64,000 nucleotides of DNA from Permianibacter fluminis (GTDB lineage: Bacteria > Pseudomonadota > Gammaproteobacteria > Enterobacterales > Permianibacteraceae): the NCBI RefSeq assembly GCF_013179735.1, contig NZ_JABMEG010000001.1, forward strand, positions 2,480,001-2,544,000, read 5' to 3'. Below are positions 53,201 through 61,183 of the stretch, piece after piece. Numbering within the stretch: position 1 is the stretch's first letter; the number at the start of each line of letters is the position of its first letter. A model generated the notes under the pieces. It was given only the letters and a program-made list of their open reading frames with translations, was not told the origin of the DNA and did no database searches. A program made the position numbers and the translations under genes.

Positions 53201-53625
53201 GACAGCGACAACCGAACGATCGGGTCCAGTGACGGATTGAAGCGCAGCAAGGTCGGTCGCTGCACATCCAATGGCAATTGCACCAGATCCAGTTTTTCCC
53301 GGACGTCGATGCCGGCCAGACCCATGTCGGTGCCCCAATTGAATTCCAGCAGCACGTCACTCTGTCCGGCGCGGGAAATCGATCGAACGCTGCGGACATT
53401 CTTGATCACGCCAACCGATTCCTCGATCGGTTTCGAGATCAGGTTTTCCACTTCGGATGGTGCGGCGCCGGTGTATTGAGTGCGTACGGTCAGCGTTGGA
53501 TAGGACAGGTCCGGCAGCAGGGTCAGCCCGAGCCGACCGAGCAGCACCAGGCCAAACACCAGCATGGCAACGACGCCCATCGACACGGTTACCGGTCGAC
53601 GCATGGACAATTCGATCAGGGTCAT
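50269..53625 (-). CDS. RND-family efflux permease (first of a tandem pair) with an enlarged central loop
   Basis: A 1118-residue AcrB-type pump. Start MTLIELSMRRPVTVSMG at 53625. The proton-relay helix is GMLIDNGIVVLEN (about residue 410), Asp-Asn as in its partner. Between the first and second helix bundles, residues about 500-605 form an insert absent from typical RND pumps: a polar stretch (AVHRRQDSNLPQPAKQ) and a hydrophobic or amphipathic helix (TPIIAILMSWLLFVAGLVGK). The DNA of this insert (51830-52080) is AT-richer than the rest. The family exports drugs, dyes or lipids. Adaptor gene upstream, second pump downstream; no outer-membrane channel gene is nearby. Confidence 0.93.
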   Translation of the reverse strand: MTLIELSMRRPVTVSMGVVAMLVFGLVLLGRLGLTLLPDLSYPTLTVRTQYTGAAPSEVENLISKPIEESVGVIKNVRSVRSISRAGQSDVLLEFNWGTDMGLAGIDVREKLDLVQLPLDVQRPTLLRFNPSLDPIVRLSLSRPLAEGQTRTAAAAEQNLTWLRRLADEQVKKQLEAIEGVAAVKISGGYEDEVQINIDQEKVSQLGLTIEQIAQHLQAENVNLSGGRLEEGSQQLLVRTINQYQSVQEMADTIVASNDGKPVYLRDIAQVAMRYKEREAVTRINGEEAVEIALYKEGDANTVAVAHKIKARLEELSKSLGDGLKLENIYDQSLFIEDAVGEVVANGIEGGILATIILYLFLRNVWATVIIALSIPVAVVISFNLMYAAGVTLNIMSLGGIALSIGMLIDNGIVVLENIDTHRKLGKPVFQAAREGTAEVAGAVTASTLTSIAVFLPLVFVQGIAGQLFRDQALTVTFSQIVSLFIGFTLVPMLAVVGQRKTAESHPELAVHRRQDSNLPQPAKQSLDIPETPPIERYPSRFRSGLAAIFSALTPAIVSKLIVNPTAAVIKWIRKTPIIAILMSWLLFVAGLVGKLMHRLFKPIVDAFNYLYTKLEQGYDSLIQQALSRKLLVITIALSLFAISVFMLSRIGVELIPQLAQGEFVANLRAAPGTPLAKTDEILLKAHRIAAAMPEVERSFAVAGSGNRLDASPDKGGENVGELNVVLKKPVAQHTEAEVMRRLREQLSQLPGVQVEVERRALFTFKTPLEVELIGYNMDDLRASSAQLVGLMRAKDRFIDIRSTVEEGYPELQILFDHERAAKLNLSVPDVAQRVVKKLRGDIATRYAFRDRKIDVVVRLDEVSRNSVEEVRQIIVNSDPKTPIPLSAIAEVKLAVGPSEIHRIGQERVAIVSANLHYGDLGEAAAEVQQLIKQLPERSGIEIRLAGQNEEMQVSFRSLQFALLLALFLVYLVMASQFESLLHPFVIMFSVPLALVGAVLALVLTKQTISVVVFIGLIMLAGIVVNNAIVLIDRINQLRAEDLQKLAAVREAGRSRLRPIMMTMLTTVLGMVPLALGIGEGAEIRAPMAITVIGGITVSTLLTLVVIPVLYTLLDRSE

Positions 53626-53766
53626 GATGTCGTTTTTCTTAGCAGAGAGAGAATAGGTGGGCCGGGGAGTGCGGCCCACCTGAGGACAGGACAGTCGGCA
53701 GTGAAACGGTTTTCATGACGTTGCCGGCTCCCTGGCGCAAAGCGGTTGCGTGCTCGGATCAGGACT

Positions 53767-54870
53767 TCAGGGATTCAGCACCTGGACACTGGCCTCGTGC
53801 TTGAGGCTGTTTTGACCGGTGGTGACCACCAGGTCATTGGCAGCGATGCCCTTGAGAATTTCCATGTGTTTGTCATCGGTAAAACCGGTTTCGACCGGCG
53901 TCCGATAGGCCTTGTTGTCGCGAATGACAAACACGGCGGTTTCGCCGTCTTCGTTGAGCACCGCATCCTTGGCAATCAGCACGGCATTGTCATGCTGGGC
54001 GTACGTGACGGCGACCCGGCCGAACATGCCGGGTTTCAGTTCGCGCTTGCTGTCGTTGACGGCGAGAGTGACCTTGAAGGTACCGGACGCCGCATCAATG
54101 ATCGGGCTGATGCGCAGAATGCGGGCCGGATACAGCTGATCGCGACGGGCATCGACAGTGATCACGGCGGCTTGATTCAGCGTCAGCTTGGCCAGTTCGC
54201 GTTCTGGCACATGAATGACCGCCAGCAGCGGATCAAAATCGGTGATTTCAAAGACCGGCTGATTCAGCTGCACCATGTTGCCGACCTTGACCATGCGCTT
54301 GGAAACAACGCCGCTGATCGGCGCCCGCACGGTGCCGTAGGCCAGATCCAGTTTGGCCAGATCGTGGCTGGCTTTGAGCGAGTCGTATTCAAATTTGATT
54401 TTGTCGTAGGCGTCGGAGCTGACCAGCTTTTTCTCGAACAGCTGCTTGGTCCGGTCGCGATCACTGGCGAGTTTGGCCAGGTTGCTTTCGGCGCGGGCCA
54501 CTTCCAGTTGCAGCCGTTCGGTGTCGAGCTGGATCAGCGGGTCGCCGGCTTTGACCATCTGGCCTTCTTCGACAAAAAGCTTGGTGACCACGCCGCTGAC
54601 CTTGGCGACAACGCTGGCCTGTTCTTCCGCCTCCAGTGTGCTGGTGCTGGTCAGCGTGGCCGTGATAAGACCCGAGCTCGCCTTGCTGACTTCGACGGGC
54701 AACGCGACTTCTTCTTCCTTCTTCTTGTCGCCGTCGCTGGCCGCTTCTTCGGATTTGGCATCGCCACCGCAGCCGGTCAGCAGCAGGCTGGCCAGGGTCA
54801 AGGCGGTCAAGGTCTGGGTCAGTCGCAGAGTCAGGGTCAGACCGCGCCGGTCTTGCGAAACGCCAATCAT
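53767..54870 (-). CDS. RND efflux periplasmic adaptor (membrane fusion lipoprotein)
   Basis: A 367-residue adaptor that bridges RND pumps to an outer-membrane channel. Lipobox LLTGC places the lipidated Cys at about residue 34. An acidic/Lys linker (AASDGDKKKEEEV) follows. The lipoyl halves are EQASVVAKVSGVVTKLFVEEG and YGTVRAPISGVVSKRMVKVG. A coiled-coil hairpin lies between them (ERLQLEVARAESNLAKLASD to KASHDLAKLDL), followed by beta-barrel and membrane-proximal domains. AGGAG lies 6 nt before ATG 54870. It is the first gene of the operon adaptor-RND-RND, with 140 nt to the next start. Confidence 0.94.
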   Translation of the reverse strand: MIGVSQDRRGLTLTLRLTQTLTALTLASLLLTGCGGDAKSEEAASDGDKKKEEEVALPVEVSKASSGLITATLTSTSTLEAEEQASVVAKVSGVVTKLFVEEGQMVKAGDPLIQLDTERLQLEVARAESNLAKLASDRDRTKQLFEKKLVSSDAYDKIKFEYDSLKASHDLAKLDLAYGTVRAPISGVVSKRMVKVGNMVQLNQPVFEITDFDPLLAVIHVPERELAKLTLNQAAVITVDARRDQLYPARILRISPIIDAASGTFKVTLAVNDSKRELKPGMFGRVAVTYAQHDNAVLIAKDAVLNEDGETAVFVIRDNKAYRTPVETGFTDDKHMEILKGIAANDLVVTTGQNSLKHEASVQVLNP

Positions 54871-55072
54871 GGAGGGCTCCTGGAGATTTATCGTTGCTAT
54901 TTGGGTCCATCACTGCATGGCAGCGAGTGTGCCAACCCGGATGTGACTGCCAAGTGTCTGATCTGTAACGGGCTATGACGCAGATACGTGGGAGAAGGTT
55001 TGTTCGGTTCGGCGAGAATCACCAAACAATGGTTAAAATGGCGTTCTGATAACGCAATGACAGGGCTGCCCG

Positions 55073-55585
55073 ATGCATGCCGATGATTTGAACGCGCTGG
55101 ACATGTCCAGCCCGGACCGCAAGCGCGCCGCTTACGCTGAGCTGCTGAAACAGGCCGAGGCGCTGTTTCATGGCGAACGCGACTGGCTGGCCAACGCCAG
55201 TCAGTTCAGTGCACTGATCGCCCAGCAGGTACCGGAACTGAACTGGGCCGGCTTTTACCTGAACCGTGCCGGCGAGCTGGTGCTGGGACCCTTCCAGGGC
55301 AAGGTGGCCTGTGTCCGCATTCCGTTCGACAAGGGCGTTTGCGGCGCTTGCGCCCGTACCGGCGAGATTCAGCTGGTCGAAGACGTTCATGCCTTTCCCG
55401 GCCATATTGCCTGCGATGGCGCCTCGAATGCCGAACTGGTGTTGCCGGTCCGGGCTGGAGCTGAGCTGTGGGGCGTGTTCGATATGGACAGTCCGCGCCA
55501 CGGCCGCTTTGATGCGATTGACGCCGACGGTATGAGCAAGCTGGTGTCGCTGTTTATCCGGGCCAGTGATTTGCCGGTCGGTTGA
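55073..55585 (+). CDS. Free methionine-(R)-sulfoxide reductase (GAF-domain fRMsr)
   Basis: A 170-residue GAF-fold reductase that reduces free Met-(R)-sulfoxide using thioredoxin-linked cysteines. The three family cysteines are present: Cys80 in GPFQGKVACVRIP, Cys90 in GVCGAC and Cys114 in GHIACDGASNAEL, matching E. coli YebR Cys84, Cys94 and Cys118. An additional Cys93 is unusual. LNWAGFYL and ELWGVFDMDSP frame the binding pocket. It repairs oxidised methionine released in stress. It is divergent from the RND adaptor gene and convergent with the dioxygenase gene. Confidence 0.95.
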   Translation: MHADDLNALDMSSPDRKRAAYAELLKQAEALFHGERDWLANASQFSALIAQQVPELNWAGFYLNRAGELVLGPFQGKVACVRIPFDKGVCGACARTGEIQLVEDVHAFPGHIACDGASNAELVLPVRAGAELWGVFDMDSPRHGRFDAIDADGMSKLVSLFIRASDLPVG

Positions 55586-55609
55586 GCCGCTGGCGCAGGC
55601 AACGCGGAA

Positions 55610-55650
55610 GCAAATAAAAAACGGAGCCCGTGGCTCCGTTTTTTATTTGC
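55610..55650. terminator. Perfect bidirectional terminator
   Basis: A 19-bp perfect stem (55610-55628 / 55632-55650) with loop CGT and A6/T6 runs, between the convergent fRMsr and dioxygenase genes. Confidence 0.97.
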
Positions 55651-55668
55651 TGATGAGTTTGGCTGAAT

Positions 55669-55712
55669 CTGCACTCAACCTGCACCCAAACTGCACTCAA
55701 TCTGTACTTAAC
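55669..55712. repeat. Tandem array of four 11-nt units at the dioxygenase 3' end
   Basis: Units at 55669-55679, 55680-55690, 55691-55701 and 55702-55712, consensus CTGCACTCAAC. The last unit overlaps the stop codon of the dioxygenase gene. Confidence 0.9.
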
Positions 55713-56802
55713 CGCGATTGGCATGAAAATCCAGCGCAGCGCGCAGGCTTTCCGGCAATTGCGGCAGCGCCGAGCGCGGCAACAGGAAGGTCGACAGCAG
55801 GCTCAAATCGCGGAAGAACCGGTTGTTCTCGGTGGTTTGCCGCAGGTAATCGCTGCCGCTGGAGCCGCCGGTGCCGATTTTGGCGCCAATCATTCGCTGC
55901 ACCATCATGACGTGACGGTAGCGCCAGGTCGTGAAGCCTTCATCGAGCTCGACCAATGCGGTCAGCAAGCGGAACGGCAGGTGCAGGATGGGCTCATCGC
56001 GATACAGATTGATGAACACGGCCGCCAGCAGCGCCCGCTGGCTCAGGTTGAATTTGCCCTGCGCTTTCAACTCGTCGAAGCGGTTGGCATCAAGCAAGCA
56101 GTCGAAGCTGACCTTGGTTTTTTCCAGCTCGCGCAGCTGAAAGTCGCGGTCGTGCGGCAGCAGGTTCGGGTGTTGCCGGACGATGTCGGCTTCGTCGGCC
56201 AGCATGCGGTCAACGGCCTGCCGGTAAGCCTGCCAGAAATCGAAGCCGGCGGTGCTGATGAACGGAATGCGGGCCAGCCATGCATCCAGGTGATCGTGCA
56301 GATTCTGCTGCGCTTCCAACCCGATCAGGAAATTGCGATCGGGCTCGTTCAAGCGGCTGTAAAAGCTTTGCTGATCGAAATTGATCCGGTTGTTGGCGCG
56401 CAGGCCGAGCCGGATCTCGATTTCCTTGAATTGAATACTTTGAAAGCCGGACGCCGGGATCAGGTAATCGCGGAAGTCGAGGAAGTCCAGCGGCGTCATG
56501 GTTTCCAGCACGGTCAGCTGCTGAACCAGCACGGTCTGGATGCTGCGGATACGTTCCAGTCGGGCGATGACGGTGCCGAGCTCGCGCTCGTTGATATGCG
56601 GCTGCGCCATGGTGGCGTGGACATCACGCAGTTCGTGCAGGATTTGCTTGAACCAGAGTTCGTAAGCCTGATGGACGATGATGAACAGCATCTCGTCGTG
56701 AGCCTGCTGGCCATAGCGTGGGGCAACCGGATGCTGGGCATCGAGCAATTTGCCCAGTTGCAGGTAATCGCCGTAGTAGCAGGGTTCGAGGTTTTTTTGC
56801 AT
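55708..56802 (-). CDS. kynA: Tryptophan 2,3-dioxygenase, animal-like long form
   Basis: A 364-residue haem enzyme opening the indole ring of tryptophan to N-formylkynurenine, the first step of the kynurenine pathway. Substrate-side His44 is in FIIVHQAYELWFKQIL, and the haem-ligating His is about 297 in TWRYRHVMMVQRM, followed by the substrate loop GTGGSSG. The short bacterial enzyme (Xanthomonas, about 298 residues) lacks the central segment present here (VRQHPNLLPHDRDF to FDELKAQGKFNLSQRA). Length and several runs agree better with animal TDO. ATG 56802 is used; a perfect TATAAT (minus strand, 56835-56840) upstream is a likely -10. No other kynurenine-pathway gene is in the window. Confidence 0.94.
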   Translation of the reverse strand: MQKNLEPCYYGDYLQLGKLLDAQHPVAPRYGQQAHDEMLFIIVHQAYELWFKQILHELRDVHATMAQPHINERELGTVIARLERIRSIQTVLVQQLTVLETMTPLDFLDFRDYLIPASGFQSIQFKEIEIRLGLRANNRINFDQQSFYSRLNEPDRNFLIGLEAQQNLHDHLDAWLARIPFISTAGFDFWQAYRQAVDRMLADEADIVRQHPNLLPHDRDFQLRELEKTKVSFDCLLDANRFDELKAQGKFNLSQRALLAAVFINLYRDEPILHLPFRLLTALVELDEGFTTWRYRHVMMVQRMIGAKIGTGGSSGSDYLRQTTENNRFFRDLSLLSTFLLPRSALPQLPESLRAALDFHANRG

Positions 56803-57060
56803 GGGCGAGGGCGCCGAAAAGGATGACGGCGACAATTATACGCTGCCGGCCGGCGGCAACTGGAACGAGGATCAAGGCCGATGCATTTGTCCCGCTCAGG
56901 CTTGAATCGCCGGTGCCCAGCGGGCGAGGGTCTCCTACCGGGAGAGGACCTCAGACCGGGAAAGGGCGGTCGGTAAAACGCAGGTTCGGAGAATGGCTGC
57001 TCAAACACTGACCGTCCTGATTAAGGGCGATTCGGCAATGGCCGGGCTGCAGGCCTCGGC

Positions 57061-57714
57061 TCAATCGCCAAAGCGCTCCACCGTCAGCCGACTGTGCCAG
57101 CTGCCGTTGCGCAGCTGGCGGTCAACAATGAACAACTCGCCGTAGCGGCCCTCATCAAATTCGCTGGCGGTCTCAGCAATGCCGGCGGCGCGCAGCAATT
57201 CCGGCAGGGTATTGGAATGGCCGGCCACAATCAGGGCGCCCTGGCAGCCGGTTGCCAGAATTCCGGTCAGAAATGCGCCGGATTGGCGGGCATCGTAAAT
57301 CTGCAGTTCGCGCCCGAGCCGCGCCGCCAGCGGCTTCAGCGTCAGCTGGGTGCGCTGGTAGCCGGTCGCAAACAAGCGGTCGATGGGCGCTGCGGCCAGA
57401 CGGTTGGCCAAGGCCTCAGCCCGGTGCTGGCCGACGGCCGCCAGCTGTGGGTCCTTTTCGCCCGGAATGGCCTGCTTTTCCGCGTGGCGGACCAGAAATA
57501 TCGTGCATTGTGCGGTCACGGCAGCTTGCTCCGCGGTGTCCGGGCTGGCGCCGGCAAGGTGGCTGGTGCTGCAGCCGGTGACGGCCAGCAACAGAACGGC
57601 CAATGCCGGTGTGACGCGCCGGCGTTTACCCGTATAATCGCCGCTCCAAGCGTAGCCCCCAGCAAAACGAAAATCAGCGGGTTGTCGCGGCAGGTGGCCG
57701 GAACGCCCCAGCAT
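57061..57714 (-). CDS. Histidine phosphatase family lipoprotein
   Basis: A protein of up to 217 residues with the phosphoglycerate-mutase-like motif LVRHAEKQ, whose His is the phospho-acceptor, and the second catalytic His in VAGHSNTLPELL near residue 166. ALAVLLLAVTGCSTS is a lipobox, so it is an envelope lipoprotein (SixA/PhoE-like histidine phosphatases exist in this form). The start is uncertain: ATG 57714 leaves an unusually long segment before the lipobox, while an internal TTG 18 residues nearer would give a normal signal peptide without basic residues. It is divergent from the exopolysaccharide gene, whose start lies 26 nt away, and shares its leader. Confidence 0.82.
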   Translation of the reverse strand: MLGRSGHLPRQPADFRFAGGYAWSGDYTGKRRRVTPALAVLLLAVTGCSTSHLAGASPDTAEQAAVTAQCTIFLVRHAEKQAIPGEKDPQLAAVGQHRAEALANRLAAAPIDRLFATGYQRTQLTLKPLAARLGRELQIYDARQSGAFLTGILATGCQGALIVAGHSNTLPELLRAAGIAETASEFDEGRYGELFIVDRQLRNGSWHSRLTVERFGD

Positions 57715-57739
57715 GAGCCAGTGTTTCAGGAAGAAGTGA

Positions 57740-59137
57740 ATGGTTCGCATTTTTAATCATTACATCCCAAAGGCGTTGTTGCTGCTGGGTCTCATCGAAG
57801 TGCTGGCGTTGTTTTTTTCGCTGCAGCTAGGCGTCGAGTTACGTTTTGGCGGCGACGTCATCAGTAGCACGCACCTTACCAATATCCCACTCGAATACAA
57901 AGCCGGCGTTTTTACCGTCGTCCTGATGTTGATGCTGATGGCCATGGGCCTGTATCAACGCCATCAGCGCGACAGTTTCCGCATGCTGATGCTGCGCATG
58001 GCCTGGACCTATGTGCTGTCGCTGCCGTTGTTGCTGACGGTGTTCTATCTGTTCCCGGAAGTCTATGTCGGTCGCGGTGCCTTTGCCCTGACCATTGCCG
58101 TCAGTTTTGTCTTGCTTGGCATCATTCGGTTTTTCTACCAGCAATTTGCCTCCGCTTCGATTCTGTCGCGCCGGGTGCTGGTGGTCGGCTCGGGCAAGCT
58201 GGCGCAAGCGCTTGAGCGGCTGCGTCGCCGTAGCGACTGGCACGGCACGACGCTGATTGGCTTCCTGCACCTGCGCGGTGACCATGATGAGGTTGAAGCC
58301 GAGCGACTGATACGCTCCGAAAAACCGATTGCCGAAGTCTGTGCCGATTACGGCGCCGATGAAATCGTCATCGCGGTCGAAGACAACCGCAAGAATTTTC
58401 CGACCGAAGAGATCATCGACTGCAAGCTGCGCGGTATCCAGATCACCGAGCTGGCCAGCTTCTTCGAGCAGCGCACCGGCAAAATTCATATCGATGCCTG
58501 GTCACCGGGGCGGATGCTGTTTCTGGATGGCTTCGACAACAATATTTTCCGAGTCATGACCAAGCGGCTGTTCGACATTGTCATGGCGTCCATAGCGCTG
58601 ATTCTGGCGTTGCCGGTGATGATGCTGCTGGTGGTCATTGTTCGGCACGAAAGCCGCTGGCGTGATCCATCCATCTACAAACAGGTTCGTACCGGTCAGC
58701 ACGGCCAACCGTTCACCTTGTACAAGTTTCGCTCGATGGTCGTCGACGCGGAAAAAAATGGTGCCGTCTGGGCCAGCAAGAACGATCCGCGGGTCACTCG
58801 GGTAGGGGCCTTCATGCGCAAGACCCGGCTGGATGAATTGCCCCAGCTCTGGAATGTGTTGAAAGGCGACATGAGTTTTGTCGGGCCGCGGCCGGAACGG
58901 CCCGAGTTCGTCGAGCAGCTCAGCCACAAGATCCCGTATTACGCCATGCGGCATCGGGTCAAACCCGGCATTACCGGCTGGGCGCAGGTCAATTACCCGT
59001 ACGGTGATTCCGAGGCTGATACCCGGGAAAAATTGCAGTACGATCTTTACTACATCAAGAACTACAGCCTGTTTCTCGATCTGACCATTCTGGTCCAGAC
59101 CGCAGAAGTGGTGCTATGGCGCAAAGGCTCGCGATAA
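57740..59137 (+). CDS. Exopolysaccharide-type sugar transferase (XrtA/PEP-CTERM-associated TIGR03013-like)
   Basis: A 465-residue polyprenyl-phosphate sugar-1-phosphate transferase. Four membrane helices (about 10-135) are followed by a Rossmann-like central domain (RRVLVVGSGKLAQAL), a fifth helix (ALILALPVMMLLVVIV, about 288-303) and the C-terminal catalytic domain. That domain shows FTLYKFRSMVVDAE, KTRLDELPQLWNVLKGDMS, VGPRPERPEFV and RVKPGITGWAQVNYPYG. It loads the first sugar onto undecaprenyl phosphate for exopolysaccharide. The pattern (GVELRFGG, NIPLEYKAGVFT) resembles the sugar transferases that accompany the exosortase/PEP-CTERM loci. AGGAAG precedes ATG 57740. No exosortase or glycosyltransferase cluster follows. 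Confidence 0.88.
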   Translation: MVRIFNHYIPKALLLLGLIEVLALFFSLQLGVELRFGGDVISSTHLTNIPLEYKAGVFTVVLMLMLMAMGLYQRHQRDSFRMLMLRMAWTYVLSLPLLLTVFYLFPEVYVGRGAFALTIAVSFVLLGIIRFFYQQFASASILSRRVLVVGSGKLAQALERLRRRSDWHGTTLIGFLHLRGDHDEVEAERLIRSEKPIAEVCADYGADEIVIAVEDNRKNFPTEEIIDCKLRGIQITELASFFEQRTGKIHIDAWSPGRMLFLDGFDNNIFRVMTKRLFDIVMASIALILALPVMMLLVVIVRHESRWRDPSIYKQVRTGQHGQPFTLYKFRSMVVDAEKNGAVWASKNDPRVTRVGAFMRKTRLDELPQLWNVLKGDMSFVGPRPERPEFVEQLSHKIPYYAMRHRVKPGITGWAQVNYPYGDSEADTREKLQYDLYYIKNYSLFLDLTILVQTAEVVLWRKGSR

Positions 59138-59233
59138 AACGCGGTGGCGAATCCGGTAGTCAAGCGCGTGGATGGATTCACGCAAACGGGATTGGCCGTG
59201 AACTCGGCAAAGGATGTGTGAAAGGAGGCAACG

Positions 59234-60313
59234 ATGTACGAGTCTTATTACAAGCTAAGCGGCAAGCCGTTCCAGCTGGCACCTGATCCGTATTTCTTTT
59301 TTGGCAGCAGCACGCACAAACGCGCGCTGGCCTATCTGAAATATGGCGTCTCGCAAAGCGAGGGCTTTATTGTCGTGACCGGCGATGTCGGCACCGGCAA
59401 GAGCACGCTGGTCCGGACGCTGTTCAACACGCTGGAAAAAAAGGATGATCTGATCGCCGGCCAGCTGATGAACACCCAGCTCGATTCGACCAATATCCTG
59501 CGCATGGTCGCAGCGACCTTTGGTCTGGCACATCAGGCCGCCGACAAGACCAGTCTACTGAAGAACATCGAAAACTTCCTGATGGCCCGGCACAAGGAAG
59601 GCAAGCGTTGCATGCTGGTGGTCGACGAGGCACAGAATCTGCCGTTCGAGTCGCTGGAAGAGCTGCGCATGCTGTCGAACATGCACTTCAAAGGCAAAGT
59701 GCTGCTGCAGATTTTCCTGCTTGGCCAATCAGAATTCCGTGACAACCTGCGGCACCCGAATCTGGAGCAGGTCCGGCAGCGCATCACGGCCTCTTATCAT
59801 CTCGCCCATCTGGACCCGACCGAAACCATCGGCTATGTCGAGCACCGCTTGAAGAAAGTCGACTGGAAAAATGATCCGGAGTTCAGCAAAGACGCCTATC
59901 ACGCGATCTACGAATGCACTGCTGGCGTACCGCGCCGTATCAATACGCTGTGCGATCGCTTGCTGCTGTATGGTTTTCTGGAAGAAAAGCATGTGATCGA
60001 CGACGCCATTGTTCGCACCGTCGCACAGGAACTGCGCGCCGAACTGATGGTGCCGGAAAGCAATGCCCAGCCGATCCGCAGTAATGGTGCTGGCCATACC
60101 GCAGGCCACGCTGCTTCGGCTGCACCGAACAATGGTGCCGGTGAGCCGGCCGGCAATCTCGAACAACGGATCGCACAGCTGGAGCAGGAGCTCGAACGCA
60201 TGCGCCGCCGGTTCGACAAAGAACGCGACTTTATGCGTAAAGTGGTCGCGATCAGCTTTAACTTTGATGACAAGGATGATGAGTTTGATCGTCCCGGCCA
60301 ACGGCCATCGTGA
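59234..60313 (+). CDS. AAA ATPase of the ExeA/PEP-CTERM-associated type
   Basis: A 359-residue ATPase beginning MYESYYKLSGKPFQLAPDPYFFF, the typical opening of the XrtA-associated ATPase (TIGR03015) and ExeA-like groups. Walker A is GDVGTGKST (about 50-58), Walker B is CMLVVDEAQNLP (about 126-137), with sensor-type LLGQSEF and RQRI(T)ASYHL. After residue 270 comes a Gly/Ala/Asn-rich linker and a coiled coil (LEQRIAQLEQELERMRRRFD), then an acidic tail. It probably powers or senses polysaccharide export with the preceding transferase. AAGGAGG lies 5 nt before the ATG, one of the best Shine-Dalgarno sequences in the window. A strong terminator follows directly. Confidence 0.9.
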   Translation: MYESYYKLSGKPFQLAPDPYFFFGSSTHKRALAYLKYGVSQSEGFIVVTGDVGTGKSTLVRTLFNTLEKKDDLIAGQLMNTQLDSTNILRMVAATFGLAHQAADKTSLLKNIENFLMARHKEGKRCMLVVDEAQNLPFESLEELRMLSNMHFKGKVLLQIFLLGQSEFRDNLRHPNLEQVRQRITASYHLAHLDPTETIGYVEHRLKKVDWKNDPEFSKDAYHAIYECTAGVPRRINTLCDRLLLYGFLEEKHVIDDAIVRTVAQELRAELMVPESNAQPIRSNGAGHTAGHAASAAPNNGAGEPAGNLEQRIAQLEQELERMRRRFDKERDFMRKVVAISFNFDDKDDEFDRPGQRPS

Positions 60314-60348
60314 AAGAAAAAGGGCGCTGAAAGCGCCCTTTTTCTTTC
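60312..60348. terminator. Terminator after the ATPase gene
   Basis: A perfect 17-bp stem (60312-60328 / 60332-60348) with loop GAA and A5/T5 tracts. Its first arm overlaps the stop codon of the ATPase gene; it also serves the convergent outer-membrane gene. Confidence 0.95.
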
Positions 60349-60360
60349 GGTTGGTGATGC

Positions 60361-60921
60361 TTAGAAAATGAACGCGGCCCGGATGCTGACGTTGTCGCCG
60401 TCGAAGTCGAGACCTTCGTAGCTGTAATCCATCATCGTTTGGCGAATCAGCAACTTCCAGCTGGTGAAACGGAATCCGATCTGAAGTATTTCGCCGGTAG
60501 CATCATCAAAACTGTGTGAACCCATGCCTGCGTCACTGAGGTCAAGCTTGGGGTTGAACTCATGGCTAATGCCGACGCCAACCTGGAAGACATCGCCCAG
60601 ATCGAAAGAACCAACCAGATCGAGCGGGAAGCGGCTGAATTTAACCGAATCGCTGCCGGCGGTTACCGAGTCTTCTTTGTAGCCGAGACTGTATTGGAAC
60701 GAAAAGGTTTCGGTGAAGTAGTTGATACCGCCGAGTGAGCCGCTGAAGCCGCCGCCAAGCGATACGGATTCTGTGCTCAGATCACCATCGTCATCCTCGA
60801 CATAGACATTGAACTCGTCACCGCCATCGGCGTAGGCGATGTCGGCATACCAATCTGCTGCTTGCGCAGGCATCTGCATCAGGCCAAAAAGCATGGCCAG
60901 AACTGCTACATGACGCTTCAT
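60361..60921 (-). CDS. Small outer-membrane beta-barrel protein
   Basis: A 186-residue protein with a signal peptide (MKRHVAVLAMLFGLMQMPAQA) and alternating amphipathic strands (WYADIAYADGG, SVSLGGGFSGSLGGINYF, FSFQYSLGY, DVFQVGVGISHEF, ILQIGFRFTSWKLLIRQ). It ends in SIRAAFIF with the C-terminal Phe that the BAM complex recognises. This suggests an eight-stranded barrel of the OmpA/OmpX or OmpW size class. The acidic, Gly-rich loops (YVEDDDGDLS) may bind cations. I do not recognise a named family. It is a single gene convergent with the ATPase gene. Confidence 0.85.
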   Translation of the reverse strand: MKRHVAVLAMLFGLMQMPAQAADWYADIAYADGGDEFNVYVEDDDGDLSTESVSLGGGFSGSLGGINYFTETFSFQYSLGYKEDSVTAGSDSVKFSRFPLDLVGSFDLGDVFQVGVGISHEFNPKLDLSDAGMGSHSFDDATGEILQIGFRFTSWKLLIRQTMMDYSYEGLDFDGDNVSIRAAFIF

Positions 60922-61137
60922 GTGTATTCATCCTGATTATGTTGGGGTGGTCTTGGCATGTCTTTGCATGCGCCGGCGCACTCTAGGGGCGTGGCTCTGC
61001 GTGGTCAAATGCTCGTTTGTATCGGACTGTAGGGGATGGGGTGTTGGTGAAAAAATATACAGCTAGAGCAGGCACAAAGGCGGTACAGGAAAAATCTACA
61101 CACATGAGCAATACGCAAATCGAACTCGCCGAAACGA

Positions 61138-61161
61138 CAAAGGCGCCTGCCGGCGCCTTTG
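61138..61161 (-). terminator. Hairpin downstream of galE
   Basis: Stem CAAAGGCGCC / GGCGCCTTTG with loop TGCC, 23 nt past the galE stop. The T-run on the minus strand is short, so termination may be weak. The rest of the 60922-61183 gap shows no gene; a 62-codon frame in it looks spurious. Confidence 0.65.
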
Positions 61162-61183
61162 CGGGAACCAAGTGAACGTTGAT

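Noticed and set aside
60983-61171. A 62-codon minus-strand frame between the barrel gene and galE
   Set aside because: It begins inside the galE 3' hairpin and has no ribosome binding site or family pattern.
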